From Bacteroidaceae bacterium (GTDB lineage: Bacteria; Bacteroidota; Bacteroidia; Bacteroidales; Bacteroidaceae): DNA of 55,036 nt. The notes below the pieces were generated by a model. The model was not told where the DNA came from, did no database searches, and saw only the letters and a program-made list of their open reading frames with translations. Positions 41,595 to 50,063 of this stretch are shown here, piece by piece. The stretch's first letter is position 1. Every line of letters starts with the position of its first letter. The stretch spans positions 1 to 55,036 of the forward strand of contig JAGCVH010000073.1 in the NCBI GenBank assembly GCA_017962495.1, written 5' to 3'. A program made the translations under genes and the position numbers.

Positions 41595-41840
41595 CTTAGG
41601 CCTTCTGCACGGAACCCTTAGGCCTTCTACGCGAAACCCTTAGGCCTTATTTCGGAGGACCTAAGGCGCAAATGAATTGAACCTCAGGTGCAAACAAATC
41701 GAACCTCAGGTGCAAATGAATCGAACCTATGGTGCAAAACCGGAAGACATAGGTCTTGTTGTCGGAAGGTCTTAGGAGTTATGTTCGAAGGTTGTAGGAG
41801 TTTTGTCCGAAGGTTGTAGGAGCATTGAAGGATGATTGAG
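41595..41840. repeat. 22-nt-phased CTNAGG-type repeat array, copy 6 (best example)
   Basis: Cores lie at 41595, 41617 and 41639 (CTTAGG), 41661 (CTAAGG), 41683 and 41705 (CTCAGG), 41727 (CTATGG), about 41749 (ATAGG), 41771 (CTTAGG), 41793 and 41815 (TGTAGG): eleven units in register at 22 nt. Flanks between cores differ (CCTTCTGCACGGAA, TGCAAATGAATCGAA, TTATGTTCGAAGG and so on). The 41640-41715 part matches copy 7 in reverse orientation. Lies in the 390-nt gap before thrS; the remainder of the gap is the thrS promoter. Confidence 0.9.
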
Positions 41841-41902
41841 CAACCATCGACCTGAGGAAGAGCAATCGTGGCTTGTCGGATGCAAGTTTTTCTCAAACTT
41901 TG

Positions 41903-41934
41903 TTTGTTTTTTTGCTCACTTATTCGTATCTTTG
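41903..41934 (+). promoter_or_regulatory. Promoter of thrS
   Basis: TTTG (41903-41906), exactly 20 nt, TATCTTTG (41927-41934). Only about six of 42 positions differ from the kdgK promoter. The ATG follows 30 nt later. Confidence 0.8.
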
Positions 41935-41964
41935 CACCCGCATTGATAAAACGTATACGTACAG

Positions 41965-43908
41965 ATGATAAACATTACTTTTCCTGATGGTTCAGTTCGC
42001 CAGTATGAAGCAGGCGTGACTGGCCTACAGATTGCAGAGAGCATTTCGCCTCGTCTGGCACAGGACGTGCTTGCATGTGGCGTTAATGGTGAAACCGTAG
42101 AACTGAATCGCCCCATTAACGAGGATGCTCAGTTCGTACTTTATAAGTGGGACGACAAAGAAGGAAAACACGCCTTCTGGCACACCTCTGCCCACCTGAT
42201 GGCTGAGGCCCTGCAGGAGCTTTATCCTGGTATTCAGTTCGGTATTGGTCCCGCCATCGAACAGGGTTTCTATTACGACGTTATGCCTACCGAAGGGGTA
42301 ACCATTCGCGAAAGCGACTTCCCTGAGATAGAGAAGAAGATGATGGAACTGATTCAGCGTAAGGAGGAATTGGTGCGTAAGGACATCTCTAAGACCGACG
42401 CCCTTAAGTTCTTTGGCGACCACGGTCAGACCTATAAGAACGAACTCATTGCCGACCTCGAGGACGGACATATTACTACTTACACTCAAGGTAACTTCAC
42501 CGACCTCTGTCGTGGTCCTCACTTGACCAGCACAGCTGCCATTAAGGCTTGCAAGATATTGTCGGTATCTGCTGCATATTGGCGTGGCGATGAGAAGCGT
42601 CCGCAAATGACTCGTCTCTATGGTATCACATTCCCCAAGAAGAAGATGCTGGACGAGTATCTCGTATTACTCGAAGAAGCGAAGAAGCGCGACCATCGCA
42701 AGATTGGTAAGGAGATGGAATTGTTCATGTTCTCCGAGCGCGTAGGTAAGGGATTGCCCATATGGCTTCCCAAAGGTACAGCCTTGCGCCTTCGCCTTGA
42801 GGACTTCTTGAAGAAGATTCAGAAACGTTATGGATACCAGCAAGTTATCACTCCGCACATTGGTGGTAAGAACCTATATGTAACCAGTGGACACTACGCT
42901 CACTATGGCAAGGATTCGTTCCAACCCATCCATACGCCTGAGGAGGGAGAAGAGTACATGCTGAAGCCCATGAACTGTCCTCACCATTGCGAGATTTATG
43001 CTTCGAAGCCTCGCTCTTATAAGGACCTTCCTTTGCGTCTGGCTGAGTTTGGAACCGTTTATCGTTATGAGCAGAGTGGTGAGTTGCACGGACTTACTCG
43101 TGTTCGATCGTTCACGCAGGATGATGCTCACATCTTCTGCCGTCCCGATCAGGTTAAGGATGAGTTCATTCGCGTGATGGAAATCATTCAGATTATCTTT
43201 GGTGCGCTTGACTTTGAGAACTTTGAAGCTCAGATAAGCTTGCGTGATCCCGAGGATAAGGAGAAGTACATCGGTAGTGACGAGGTTTGGGAACACGCCG
43301 AACGCGCTATTATCGAGGCTTGCGAGGAGAAGGGCTTAAAGACAACTACCGAACTTGGTGAGGCCGCTTTCTATGGTCCCAAGCTCGACTTCATGGTGAA
43401 GGATGCTCTGGGACGCCGTTGGCAGTTGGGTACCATTCAGGTTGATTATAACCTGCCCGAACGCTTCCAGCTCGAATATGTAGGTGAAGATAATCAGAAG
43501 CATCGTCCAGTAATGATTCATCGTGCTCCCTTCGGTTCTATGGAACGCTTCACAGCAGTGCTCATCGAGCATACTGCCGGGCATTTCCCCATTTGGCTCT
43601 CTCCTGACCAGGTTGCAGTACTGCCCATCTCGGAGAAGTTCAACGATTATGCAAAGCAGGTGTGCAAGGAACTTGAAGCTCAAGACGTTCGCACTGTGCT
43701 TGACGATCGCAATGAGAAGATTGGCCGTAAGATTCGTGACAACGAACTGAAGCGTGTGCCTTATATGCTCATCGTGGGCGAGAAGGAACAAGCAGACGGA
43801 ACTGTAAACTTCCGCAAGCAAGGCGGTGGTGGTCAGGGAACCATGACTGTTGACGAATTTGCCAAGAAAATCAATGACGAAGTACGTGCATTAACTGAAA
43901 AGTATTGA
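41965..43908 (+). CDS. thrS: Threonyl-tRNA synthetase
   Basis: Class II synthetase of 647 residues. Order: TGS domain ([16 protein letters not shown]), editing/SAD domain with [10 protein letters not shown], and catalytic core with zinc-ligand [10 protein letters not shown] (near residue 338), motif 2 [24 protein letters not shown] and motif 3 in the [12 protein letters not shown] region. The C-terminal anticodon-binding domain ends at [10 protein letters not shown]. All domains are complete. It is followed by infC after 87 nt, the standard thrS-infC-rpmI-rplT arrangement. Confidence 0.98.
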   Translation: MINITFPDGSVRQYEAGVTGLQIAESISPRLAQDVLACGVNGETVELNRPINEDAQFVLYKWDDKEGKHAFWHTSAHLMAEALQELYPGIQFGIGPAIEQGFYYDVMPTEGVTIRESDFPEIEKKMMELIQRKEELVRKDISKTDALKFFGDHGQTYKNELIADLEDGHITTYTQGNFTDLCRGPHLTSTAAIKACKILSVSAAYWRGDEKRPQMTRLYGITFPKKKMLDEYLVLLEEAKKRDHRKIGKEMELFMFSERVGKGLPIWLPKGTALRLRLEDFLKKIQKRYGYQQVITPHIGGKNLYVTSGHYAHYGKDSFQPIHTPEEGEEYMLKPMNCPHHCEIYASKPRSYKDLPLRLAEFGTVYRYEQSGELHGLTRVRSFTQDDAHIFCRPDQVKDEFIRVMEIIQIIFGALDFENFEAQISLRDPEDKEKYIGSDEVWEHAERAIIEACEEKGLKTTTELGEAAFYGPKLDFMVKDALGRRWQLGTIQVDYNLPERFQLEYVGEDNQKHRPVMIHRAPFGSMERFTAVLIEHTAGHFPIWLSPDQVAVLPISEKFNDYAKQVCKELEAQDVRTVLDDRNEKIGRKIRDNELKRVPYMLIVGEKEQADGTVNFRKQGGGGQGTMTVDEFAKKINDEVRALTEKY

Positions 43909-43968
43909 TATTTAGCACAGATACAGCAAATTTTTATTTATTAATTTTTAATTATAAATTAATTGTTG

Positions 43969-43976
43969 TATCTTTG
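43969..43976 (+). promoter_or_regulatory. Promoter -7 box of infC-rpmI-rplT
   Basis: TATCTTTG at 43969-43976, 20 nt before the infC ATG, in an AT-rich stretch. It supports the start at 43996 and rules out the longer frame from 43963. Confidence 0.65.
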
Positions 43977-43995
43977 CAGCCGTTTTGAATTAATA

Positions 43996-44649
43996 ATGAA
44001 GAAAGACGACAAAAAACAACAGTATCGTGTAAACGAACAGATTCGTGCTCGCGAGGTGCGTATTGTTGGTGATGGCATTGAATCGACCGTGGTTCCTGTT
44101 CACAAAGCACTGCAGATAGCAGAGCAACGTGGTGTGGATTTGGTAGAGATTAGTCCCAATGCCGAGCCTCCCGTATGCCGACTCATCGACTTCTCGAAGT
44201 TCATCTACCAGCAAAAGAAAAAGCAAAAGGAGATGAAGGCCAAGCAGACGGTGGTGAATGTAAAGGAAATCCGTTTCGGACCTCAAACCGACGACCATGA
44301 CTACAACTTCAAGTTGAAGCATGCGATAGGATTCCTTGCTGACGGCGACAAGGTGAAGGCTTATGTCTTCTTCAAGGGACGCAGCATCCTATTCAAGGAA
44401 CAAGGCGAAGTTCTCCTGCTTCGCTTTGCTGCAGACCTGGAAGAGTACGGAAAGGTAGAGTCGATGCCAGTACTCGAAGGTAAGCGCATGATTATGTTCA
44501 TCGCTCCTAAGAAAACGGCTTCACAAACCAAGAAGTCTGCCGAAACTCAAGAAACGCCTGTGGTTGTTCCTGTGAAGAAAGCTCCTCAGCAGAAGGCTCG
44601 CAAGGAATATACTGGCCCGAAGGTTGAAGGCGAAGACTTCGATGATTAA
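43996..44649 (+). CDS. infC: Translation initiation factor IF-3
   Basis: 217 residues: the N domain starts [18 protein letters not shown], followed by [21 protein letters not shown] and the inter-domain helix [20 protein letters not shown]. The C domain has [18 protein letters not shown] and the [12 protein letters not shown] strand. A Lys/Gln/Glu-rich tail of about 45 residues is longer than in E. coli. The start is an ordinary ATG (43996), so the AUU-based self-regulation of enterobacterial infC is not present. Confidence 0.97.
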   Translation: MKKDDKKQQYRVNEQIRAREVRIVGDGIESTVVPVHKALQIAEQRGVDLVEISPNAEPPVCRLIDFSKFIYQQKKKQKEMKAKQTVVNVKEIRFGPQTDDHDYNFKLKHAIGFLADGDKVKAYVFFKGRSILFKEQGEVLLLRFAADLEEYGKVESMPVLEGKRMIMFIAPKKTASQTKKSAETQETPVVVPVKKAPQQKARKEYTGPKVEGEDFDD

Positions 44650-44667
44650 TAAATAAATAGGAAGAAG

Positions 44668-44697
44668 GTGCGTAACGCCCGGTATATGCGTTGCCAC
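44668..44697 (+). promoter_or_regulatory. Possible leader hairpin before rpmI
   Basis: GTG..AACGC (44668-44678) can pair with GCGTT..CAC (44688-44697) with a small internal bulge. It lies in the 84-nt infC-rpmI gap. L20 binds such leaders in other bacteria; a role here is speculative. Confidence 0.3.
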
Positions 44698-44733
44698 TCT
44701 ATTAATAATAACTAATTAAACAAAAACAAAAAA

Positions 44734-44931
44734 ATGCCAAAAGTAAAGACAAACTCCGGTGCAAAGAAGAGATTCGTGCTCACCGGCAGTGGTAAGGTAA
44801 AGCGCCATCACGCTTATCATAGCCACATCCTGACAAAGAAGACCAAGAAGCAGAAGAGAAATCTTCAGCATGCCGACTTGGTAGTGACTGAGAACATGAA
44901 GCAGGTCCGCGACCTCCTGAGCCTCCGTTAA
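44734..44931 (+). CDS. rpmI: 50S ribosomal protein L35
   Basis: 65 residues with the bL35 signature [20 protein letters not shown] and a basic [10 protein letters not shown] region. Between infC and rplT as usual. Confidence 0.97.
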   Translation: MPKVKTNSGAKKRFVLTGSGKVKRHHAYHSHILTKKTKKQKRNLQHADLVVTENMKQVRDLLSLR

Positions 44932-45036
44932 CATATTGCCAGGAAAGAGTTCTATTACTAAAGTTATTAACCGAATGTTTAGCCTCAAAGACCATTCCTG
45001 ACGGAAAGGCGCTAACATTCAAAAAAGAACAAAACT

Positions 45037-45381
45037 ATGCCAAGATCAGTAAATCATGTAGCCAGTAGAGCTAAGAGAAAGAAAATTCTGAAGTTGACCC
45101 GCGGTTACTTTGGCGCTCGCAAGAACGTCTGGACCGTTGCCAAGAATACTTGGGAGAAGGGTCTGACCTATGCCTTCCGCGATCGTCGCAATAAGAAGCG
45201 CACTTTCCGTGCCTTGTGGATTCAGCGTATCAATGCTGCCGCACGTCTCGAAGGCATGAGCTACAGCCAGTTGATGGGTGGCCTGCACAAGGCTGGCATC
45301 GAGATCAACCGCAAGATTCTTGCCGACCTCGCTGTTAACTATCCCGAAGCTTTCAAGGCTATCGTAGCTAAGGTGAAGTAA
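45037..45381 (+). CDS. rplT: 50S ribosomal protein L20
   Basis: 114 residues, starting [20 protein letters not shown] after Met, with the [20 protein letters not shown] core and the [17 protein letters not shown]-terminus. It is the last gene of the thrS-rplT cluster, and its terminator is shared with the opposing RNA (45436-45464). Confidence 0.97.
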   Translation: MPRSVNHVASRAKRKKILKLTRGYFGARKNVWTVAKNTWEKGLTYAFRDRRNKKRTFRALWIQRINAAARLEGMSYSQLMGGLHKAGIEINRKILADLAVNYPEAFKAIVAKVK

Positions 45382-45429
45382 GATTAATCTCTCTTCTATG
45401 AGAATTTGGTAATTGCCGGTTCTCTACTG

Positions 45430-45688
45430 AAAAAGAAAGGACTATCCCGATGGGGTAGTCCTTTTCTTATATAAAAGCCGCACTTGGTGATGTGATGAAA
45501 CTCCGAGCTAACATGTTTTGAGCGCCCGCAACCTTTGTAATCCGCCGGTACTCGCGTACTACCCTTCACAGGGCGCGGCCCGCCATTGGAGTGCGTAAGC
45601 ATTCTCGGTTTTCAGTAATAATTTGATGAGTATCCCAGTCAAACCTTGTGCGGCTGTTCGTTTCAGAGCCTCTGCTCCTTTCTCACAT
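45430..45688 (-). ncRNA. Candidate structured small RNA, antisense-oriented, downstream of rplT
   Basis: On the minus strand a TAACTTTG promoter box (45691-45698) is followed by about 255 nt without a good reading frame. The transcript would end at a strong terminator (stem 45436-45464, then CTTTCTTTTT). Long-range pairing closes the molecule: AGCCGCAC and GTGCGGCT (plus-strand 45476-45483 and 45648-45655) are exactly complementary. Nested inside are CCGAG/CTCGG (45503-45507 with 45604-45608) and an apical CGCG..CCCT/AGGG..CGCG hairpin (45553-45577). Position after L20, size and promoter-to-terminator unit resemble what I remember of the 'Bacteroidales-1' RNA motif; a 6S-type RNA is the main alternative. 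It is not RNase P, tmRNA or SRP RNA by motif. Confidence 0.7.
45436..45464. terminator. Bidirectional terminator of rplT and of the minus-strand RNA
   Basis: AAAGGACTA (45436-45444) and TAGTCCTTT (45456-45464) with TCCC/GGGG inside form a perfect stem. T-runs follow on both strands. Confidence 0.85.
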
Positions 45689-45854
45689 GACAAAGTTACT
45701 ACTTTAATGAGAAACGAGATACTAAATGCAAGAAATAATTCAACAAAATGCATTTAAAGTGAAATTTTCTTGTTTTCTCTTGCATGTTTCATCTTTTGGT
45801 CTTATATTTGTATGATTTATGTCATAGAATTAACCACTTTAAATATTAAGAACG

Positions 45855-46418
45855 ATGACAACTTGGATTATTGTTATTGTGGTAGTAGTCTTACTTGCTC
45901 TCTACCTGATCAGCCTTTACAATGGCTTTGTAAAACTTCGTAATAACCGTGAGAATGCTTTTGCGAACATCGATGTTCAGTTGAAGCAGCGCCACGACTT
46001 GATTCCTCAACTCGTTGCAAGTGTTAAGGGTTATGCCGAACATGAAAAGACGTTGTTGGAAGAACTTACTCGTGCTCGTACTGCTGCCATGAGCGCTACG
46101 ACGATTGACGATAAGATTAAGGCCGAAGGCGAACTTACTGCTGCCTTGAATGGTTTGAAGGTTGCCGTTGAAGCATATCCCGACTTGAAGGCCAACCAGA
46201 ATTTCCTGCAGTTGCAGAATGAGATTAGTGACATCGAGAATAAGCTTGCCGCTGTTCGTCGCTTCTTCAACTCTGCTACGAAGGAATTGAACAATGCCGT
46301 TGAGACCTTCCCTGGCAACATCTTTGCCGGCATGTTTGGTTTCAAGCGCGAGATGATGTTTGAGGTTGCCGATGCAGAGCGTGCTCAGTACGACAAGGCT
46401 CCCGATATCAAGTTCTAA
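45855..46418 (+). CDS. lemA: LemA family protein
   Basis: 187 residues. N-terminal membrane helix (WIIVIVVVVLLALYLISLYN), then the LemA four-helix domain with RENAFANIDVQLKQRHDLIPQLV and RRFFNSATKELNNAVETFPG. In the same transcript as the M48 protease (gap 54 nt), a pairing found in many bacteria. The function is unclear; it is probably an accessory to the protease in envelope quality control. TATATTTG at 45803-45810 is the likely -7 box. Confidence 0.95.
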   Translation: MTTWIIVIVVVVLLALYLISLYNGFVKLRNNRENAFANIDVQLKQRHDLIPQLVASVKGYAEHEKTLLEELTRARTAAMSATTIDDKIKAEGELTAALNGLKVAVEAYPDLKANQNFLQLQNEISDIENKLAAVRRFFNSATKELNNAVETFPGNIFAGMFGFKREMMFEVADAERAQYDKAPDIKF

Positions 46419-46472
46419 ACGATTAGGAGTTAAGAGTCAAGGCTTTTAACTCCTCTTATAACTCCCAAGAAG

Positions 46473-47459
46473 ATGAAGTATGTAGGAATGCATACCCAGC
46501 AAGCCTCGAACAACATGAAGAGCATGTTGCTCCTGGTTATGTTCCCAATCATATTGCTGGGCATGGTTTATGCTTTCATTGCTATTCTGATGAAGATGGG
46601 TTCCGACCCATACAGCTTTAATTGGGAGGAGGTGACAGGCTATTTCCTTACAGCCATTCCCTTTGTTTTAGGCGTCGTGGTCATATGGTTCATGATTGCC
46701 TATTGGAGCAACACGTCGATGATTCGCAAAGCCACGGGAGCTCGCCTGCTTGAACGCAGAGAGAATCCGCGCGTATATAATATAGTAGAGAATCTGTCTA
46801 TGGCGTGCGGTATGGATATGCCTAAGGTGAACGTCATTGATACGCCCGAACTGAATGCTTTTGCCAGCGGTATTGATAAAGATAGTTATACCGTTACCGT
46901 TACCACTGGCATCTGTAATCGACTGAATGATGATGAGTTGGCAGGCGTGATTGGTCATGAACTCACGCATATTCGCAATCATGACACCCGTTTGCTCATT
47001 GTGAGCATTATCTTTGTCGGCATTATGTCCACGCTTTCGAGTATTGCCATTCGCTTGGTTTGGAACACGTTCGTGTATGGAGGCAGTGGTTCGCGCCGTA
47101 GCAATAACAACGGTAAGGGTGGGGGCGTAAGCATCATTATTGCTTTGGCCATTGCCGCTCTGCTAGCCACCGTTGGTTATGTGTTCACTCTGCTTACCCG
47201 ATTTGCAATTAGTCGCAAGCGTGAATACATGGCCGATGCCGGAGGTGCAGAATTGTGTGGCCAACCGCTTGCTCTCGCGAGTGCCTTGCGTAAGATATCG
47301 GCTAATCCTGCTTTGGCCGATGTCGAAAGGCAGGATGTGGCACAGTTGTTCATCATTCATCCCCAGAAGCTGACGTCGGGCATAACGAGTTTCCTGAACA
47401 ATATGTTCAGTACCCATCCTTCGACGGAAAGCCGAATTGCCTATCTTGAACAATTTTGA
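46473..47459 (+). CDS. htpX: M48-family membrane metalloprotease (HtpX-like)
   Basis: 328 residues. Two N-terminal helices (MLLLVMFPIILLGMVYAFIA, YFLTAIPFVLGVVVIWFMIAY), zinc site HELTH near residues 162-166, and third-ligand region KREYMADAGGAEL. Two further helices lie between, separated by a Gly/Ser/Asn-rich loop (GGSGSRRSNNNGKGG). A heat-shock-type inner-membrane protease that degrades misfolded membrane proteins. Partner of lemA. The start ATG at 46473 precedes MKYVGMHTQQ. Confidence 0.95.
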   Translation: MKYVGMHTQQASNNMKSMLLLVMFPIILLGMVYAFIAILMKMGSDPYSFNWEEVTGYFLTAIPFVLGVVVIWFMIAYWSNTSMIRKATGARLLERRENPRVYNIVENLSMACGMDMPKVNVIDTPELNAFASGIDKDSYTVTVTTGICNRLNDDELAGVIGHELTHIRNHDTRLLIVSIIFVGIMSTLSSIAIRLVWNTFVYGGSGSRRSNNNGKGGGVSIIIALAIAALLATVGYVFTLLTRFAISRKREYMADAGGAELCGQPLALASALRKISANPALADVERQDVAQLFIIHPQKLTSGITSFLNNMFSTHPSTESRIAYLEQF

Positions 47460-47488
47460 GGCTTGAGGGATAAAAAAACGTTGAAACG

Positions 47489-47520
47489 TTTGGCTGTATA
47501 AGAACTTCTGCGTAACTTTG
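47489..47520 (+). promoter_or_regulatory. Promoter of tRNA-Ala
   Basis: TTTG (47489-47492), 20 nt, TAACTTTG (47513-47520), 11 nt before the mature tRNA 5' end. The -33 side reads TTTGGCTGT, like the rpmB promoter. Confidence 0.75.
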
Positions 47521-47528
47521 CATTCGCA

Positions 47529-47605
<77 letters not shown>

Positions 47606-47608
47606 CTT

Positions 47609-47644
47609 AAGAGGTTGCTCTTTCAAGGGGTAACCTCTTTTTTT
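47609..47644 (+). terminator. Terminator of tRNA-Ala
   Basis: AAGAGGTT (47609-47616) pairs with AACCTCTT (47632-47639), followed by a T-run. Confidence 0.85.
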
Positions 47645-47654
47645 GTCCTTATCT

Positions 47655-47686
47655 TTTGTCCGTTTCGATTAAAATCCCTATTTTTG
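47655..47686 (+). promoter_or_regulatory. Promoter of the M6 protease gene
   Basis: TTTG (47655-47658), 20 nt, TATTTTTG (47679-47686). The ATG follows 31 nt later. Confidence 0.75.
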
Positions 47687-47717
47687 CAAGGCATTATGTA
47701 ATGAACTGAATAAAGAC

Positions 47718-49661
47718 ATGAATAGAATGAGATATCTTATAGGAATATGTCTGCTCCTGATGATGGGCTTGCCTTTGCAGGCTCAAGAGGGATGGGACGA
47801 TGATTTCCGTATGCTTCGTCCTGAATGTAGCATGATGGAAACCTCGTTGCTTGGTGAAGTTCGGTTGGCTCCTCGCAGGGTAGGTTCTCAAGCCACAGCC
47901 CCCCTCAAGGCTAAAGGCGTGCAGAAGGTTCCCGTCGTTTTGGTGGCTTTTGCCGATAAGGCCTTTTCTGTTGCAGACACAAACGAGGGAGTGATAGAAT
48001 ACTATCAGAAGTATTGTAATGGAACCAAGGACGGACGTCTCTATACGGCTCATGGCAGTCACGGAAGTATTCGCGACTTCTTCGTTGAGCAGAGCGATTC
48101 TGCCTTCCTGCCCGAGTTCCAGGTGATAGGTCCTGTCACACTTGACAAGAATTATGCTTATTATGGCACCAACAAGTACAAGTATCGTGTAAAGGTTGGA
48201 AATCAGATTGTTACAAAGGATAAGCTCGAGGAAGGCGATGTCCTTGTCGATTCTGTCTTGTCTCAGAGAGACGTGAACTACAGCAAGTTCTCCAGCGATG
48301 CTATATCCAAGGCGATGGAGGTGTATAGTGATTGGAATCAGTTCGACAACGACGGGAACAACACCATCGACATGGTCTTCTTCGTATTCGCAGGCTTTGG
48401 CGAAAACTACTCTGGTTCTGATAGTGACCTTATTTGGCCTAAGGAGGTTACCAAGAGCGAAACCATAAACGGGCGTGTGTTTGCCACCAATGCCGTCACT
48501 AGCGAATTGCGTCCTGCCGGCAGGGTGGATGGAGTCATGTATGGTAAAGCCGATGGTGTGGGCGTCTTCATCCACGAACTTAGTCACGCGCTTGGCTTGC
48601 CCGACTTCTACGATACGGAGAACGTAGCCTTTGGTATGGACGTCTGGAGTGTGATGGACTATGGAGAATATGGCAACAATGGCTATAATCCGGGTAACTA
48701 CACGGCTTATGAGCGTGATTTCATGGGCTGGCGCAAGTTGATAGACTTGAACGAACCATGTGTACTTACTATCCCTTGCTTTGCCGACGGAGGCTTTGGT
48801 TATAAGATTCAGAACACAGCCTCTGCCAATGAGTATTACATCATCGAGAACCGTCAAAAGAAGGGCTGGGACGATTATATTGGGCGCATGGGACACGGCT
48901 TGCAAGTGACTCATGTCGATTATGACGCTTCGTTGTGGAGTCGCAATCGCGTTAACTCCGTAGCAGATCATCAACGCATGACCATCATAGCCGCTAACGA
49001 TTGCTATCGAGGCACTAACTCAGCCGATTCTGTACCAGAATGGCGTGCTACCCTTGCCGGAAACCTCTTCCCTGGTGACACTTATAACTACAACCTGACT
49101 GACGAGACCACGCCTGCGGCTGTTGTTTACGCGGGAGGACTCTTGCACAAGCCCTTGCGTAATATCACGGAGAACGAAGACGGAACTGTTACGGTTTGCT
49201 TCATGACCAACGGGCAACTCGAGGCACCTGTGCTTCGTGAGCCAGAGAACATCATGATGGACCAGTTCGACATAGAATGGGAAGGCGTTGACTACGCCAC
49301 GAAGTATGCCTACGAACTGATTCGCAATGGTGCCATTATTCAGGAAGGCGTTACGGAGGAGACGTCTGTTCACATCGAAGGCCTCATGCCCAGCAGTGAG
49401 TTGGAGTTCCACGTTAAGGCACAGGCGGATATTCCAGAGGACTACATCGACAGCCCTTGGAGTGAGTCGCAGTATTTCTCCACTTTGGCTGACTATATCG
49501 ACGACCTGCCCGAAAGCGAGAAGATTGTTAACGTCTATTCCTCCAATGGTGTTTGGATGACTCGCTGTTATGCCGACCAGCTCCATCGTCTTTCCTTCCG
49601 CAGTGGTATTTACATCCTGCGTTATCCCAATGGAGCTTCCCGTAAGGTGCTGATTAAGTGA
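47718..49661 (+). CDS. M6-family secreted metalloprotease with FN3-like domain and T9SS-type C-terminus
   Basis: 647 residues. Signal peptide (MNRMRYLIGICLLLMMGLPLQAQ); immune-inhibitor-A/M6 catalytic domain with zinc site HELSHALGLPDF (His at about residue 286) and the later WSVMDYGEY Met-turn. An FN3-like module (DQFDIEWEGVDYATKYAYEL) precedes a C-terminal ~45 residues (GIYILRYPNGASRKVLIK) that match the Por-secretion-system tail, predicting type 9 export and surface or extracellular action. Likely substrates are host or dietary proteins. Single gene with own promoter and terminator. Confidence 0.93.
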   Translation: MNRMRYLIGICLLLMMGLPLQAQEGWDDDFRMLRPECSMMETSLLGEVRLAPRRVGSQATAPLKAKGVQKVPVVLVAFADKAFSVADTNEGVIEYYQKYCNGTKDGRLYTAHGSHGSIRDFFVEQSDSAFLPEFQVIGPVTLDKNYAYYGTNKYKYRVKVGNQIVTKDKLEEGDVLVDSVLSQRDVNYSKFSSDAISKAMEVYSDWNQFDNDGNNTIDMVFFVFAGFGENYSGSDSDLIWPKEVTKSETINGRVFATNAVTSELRPAGRVDGVMYGKADGVGVFIHELSHALGLPDFYDTENVAFGMDVWSVMDYGEYGNNGYNPGNYTAYERDFMGWRKLIDLNEPCVLTIPCFADGGFGYKIQNTASANEYYIIENRQKKGWDDYIGRMGHGLQVTHVDYDASLWSRNRVNSVADHQRMTIIAANDCYRGTNSADSVPEWRATLAGNLFPGDTYNYNLTDETTPAAVVYAGGLLHKPLRNITENEDGTVTVCFMTNGQLEAPVLREPENIMMDQFDIEWEGVDYATKYAYELIRNGAIIQEGVTEETSVHIEGLMPSSELEFHVKAQADIPEDYIDSPWSESQYFSTLADYIDDLPESEKIVNVYSSNGVWMTRCYADQLHRLSFRSGIYILRYPNGASRKVLIK

Positions 49662-49731
49662 GTGATAAAGCTCGACAAAAAGTCAAGGTGCTGATAAGGT
49701 AAGCGAAGTCTTAAACTTATTTGAATAATTT

Positions 49732-49762
49732 GCCCCATGCTTCCTTGGTGTGGGGCTTTATT
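49732..49762 (+). terminator. Terminator of the M6 protease gene
   Basis: GCCCCA (49732-49737) pairs with TGGGGC (49751-49756), then TTTATTAT. Confidence 0.65.
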
Positions 49763-49787
49763 ATGCTTGCTGATGAGATTGTACAAC

Positions 49788-49962
49788 CTTAAACGATAAG
49801 TTCTACAACCTTGGGCAATAAGCTGTACAAGTGATGACGTTTGCACCTGAGGTCTTCCAGATTTGCACCTGAGGTTCGATTCATTTGCGCCTGAGGTTCG
49901 ATTCGTTTGCGCCTAAGGTCCTCCGAAATAAGGCCTAAGGCTTTCTCGTCTAAGACATAGGT
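49788..49962. repeat. 22-nt-phased CTNAGG-type repeat array, copy 7
   Basis: Cores at 49788 and 49810 (CTTAAA, CTTGGG), then 49847, 49869, 49891 (CTGAGG), 49913, 49935 (CTAAGG) and about 49957 (ATAGG): five successive 22-nt steps in the second block. From about 49855 to 49940 the sequence is the reverse complement of 41640-41715 with few mismatches. It fills the gap between the convergent M6 and TPR genes (49662-50063), which otherwise contains the two terminators. Confidence 0.9.
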
Positions 49963-49965
49963 ACA

Positions 49966-50000
49966 AAGAAAAAGCCCCTGGATTCACATCCAAGGGCTTC
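49966..50000 (-). terminator. Terminator of the minus-strand TPR gene
   Basis: AAGCCCCTGGAT (49972-49983) pairs with ATCCAAGGGCTT (49988-49999). The minus strand then reads TTTTTCTTTG. It is 64 nt past the TPR stop codon. Confidence 0.75.
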
Positions 50001-50063
50001 TTCATAGCTATAAAATACAGTCTCCACCGAAATCCTTCAGATAGAGTTTTTTCTCAACTTAGG

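Noticed and set aside
41595-41840. CRISPR array
   Set aside because: Units are contiguous 22-nt degenerate sequences with no constant repeat plus unique spacer pattern, and no cas genes are near.
45430-45688. RNase P RNA, tmRNA or SRP RNA
   Set aside because: None of their signature motifs (GAAAGTCCGG-type, tRNA-like ends with tag frame, GGAAGGAAGCA-type loop) are present.
47694-48974. 426-codon minus-strand frame opposite the M6 protease
   Set aside because: It is opposite a gene with intact signal peptide, zinc site and sorting tail; composition reflects the opposite strand.
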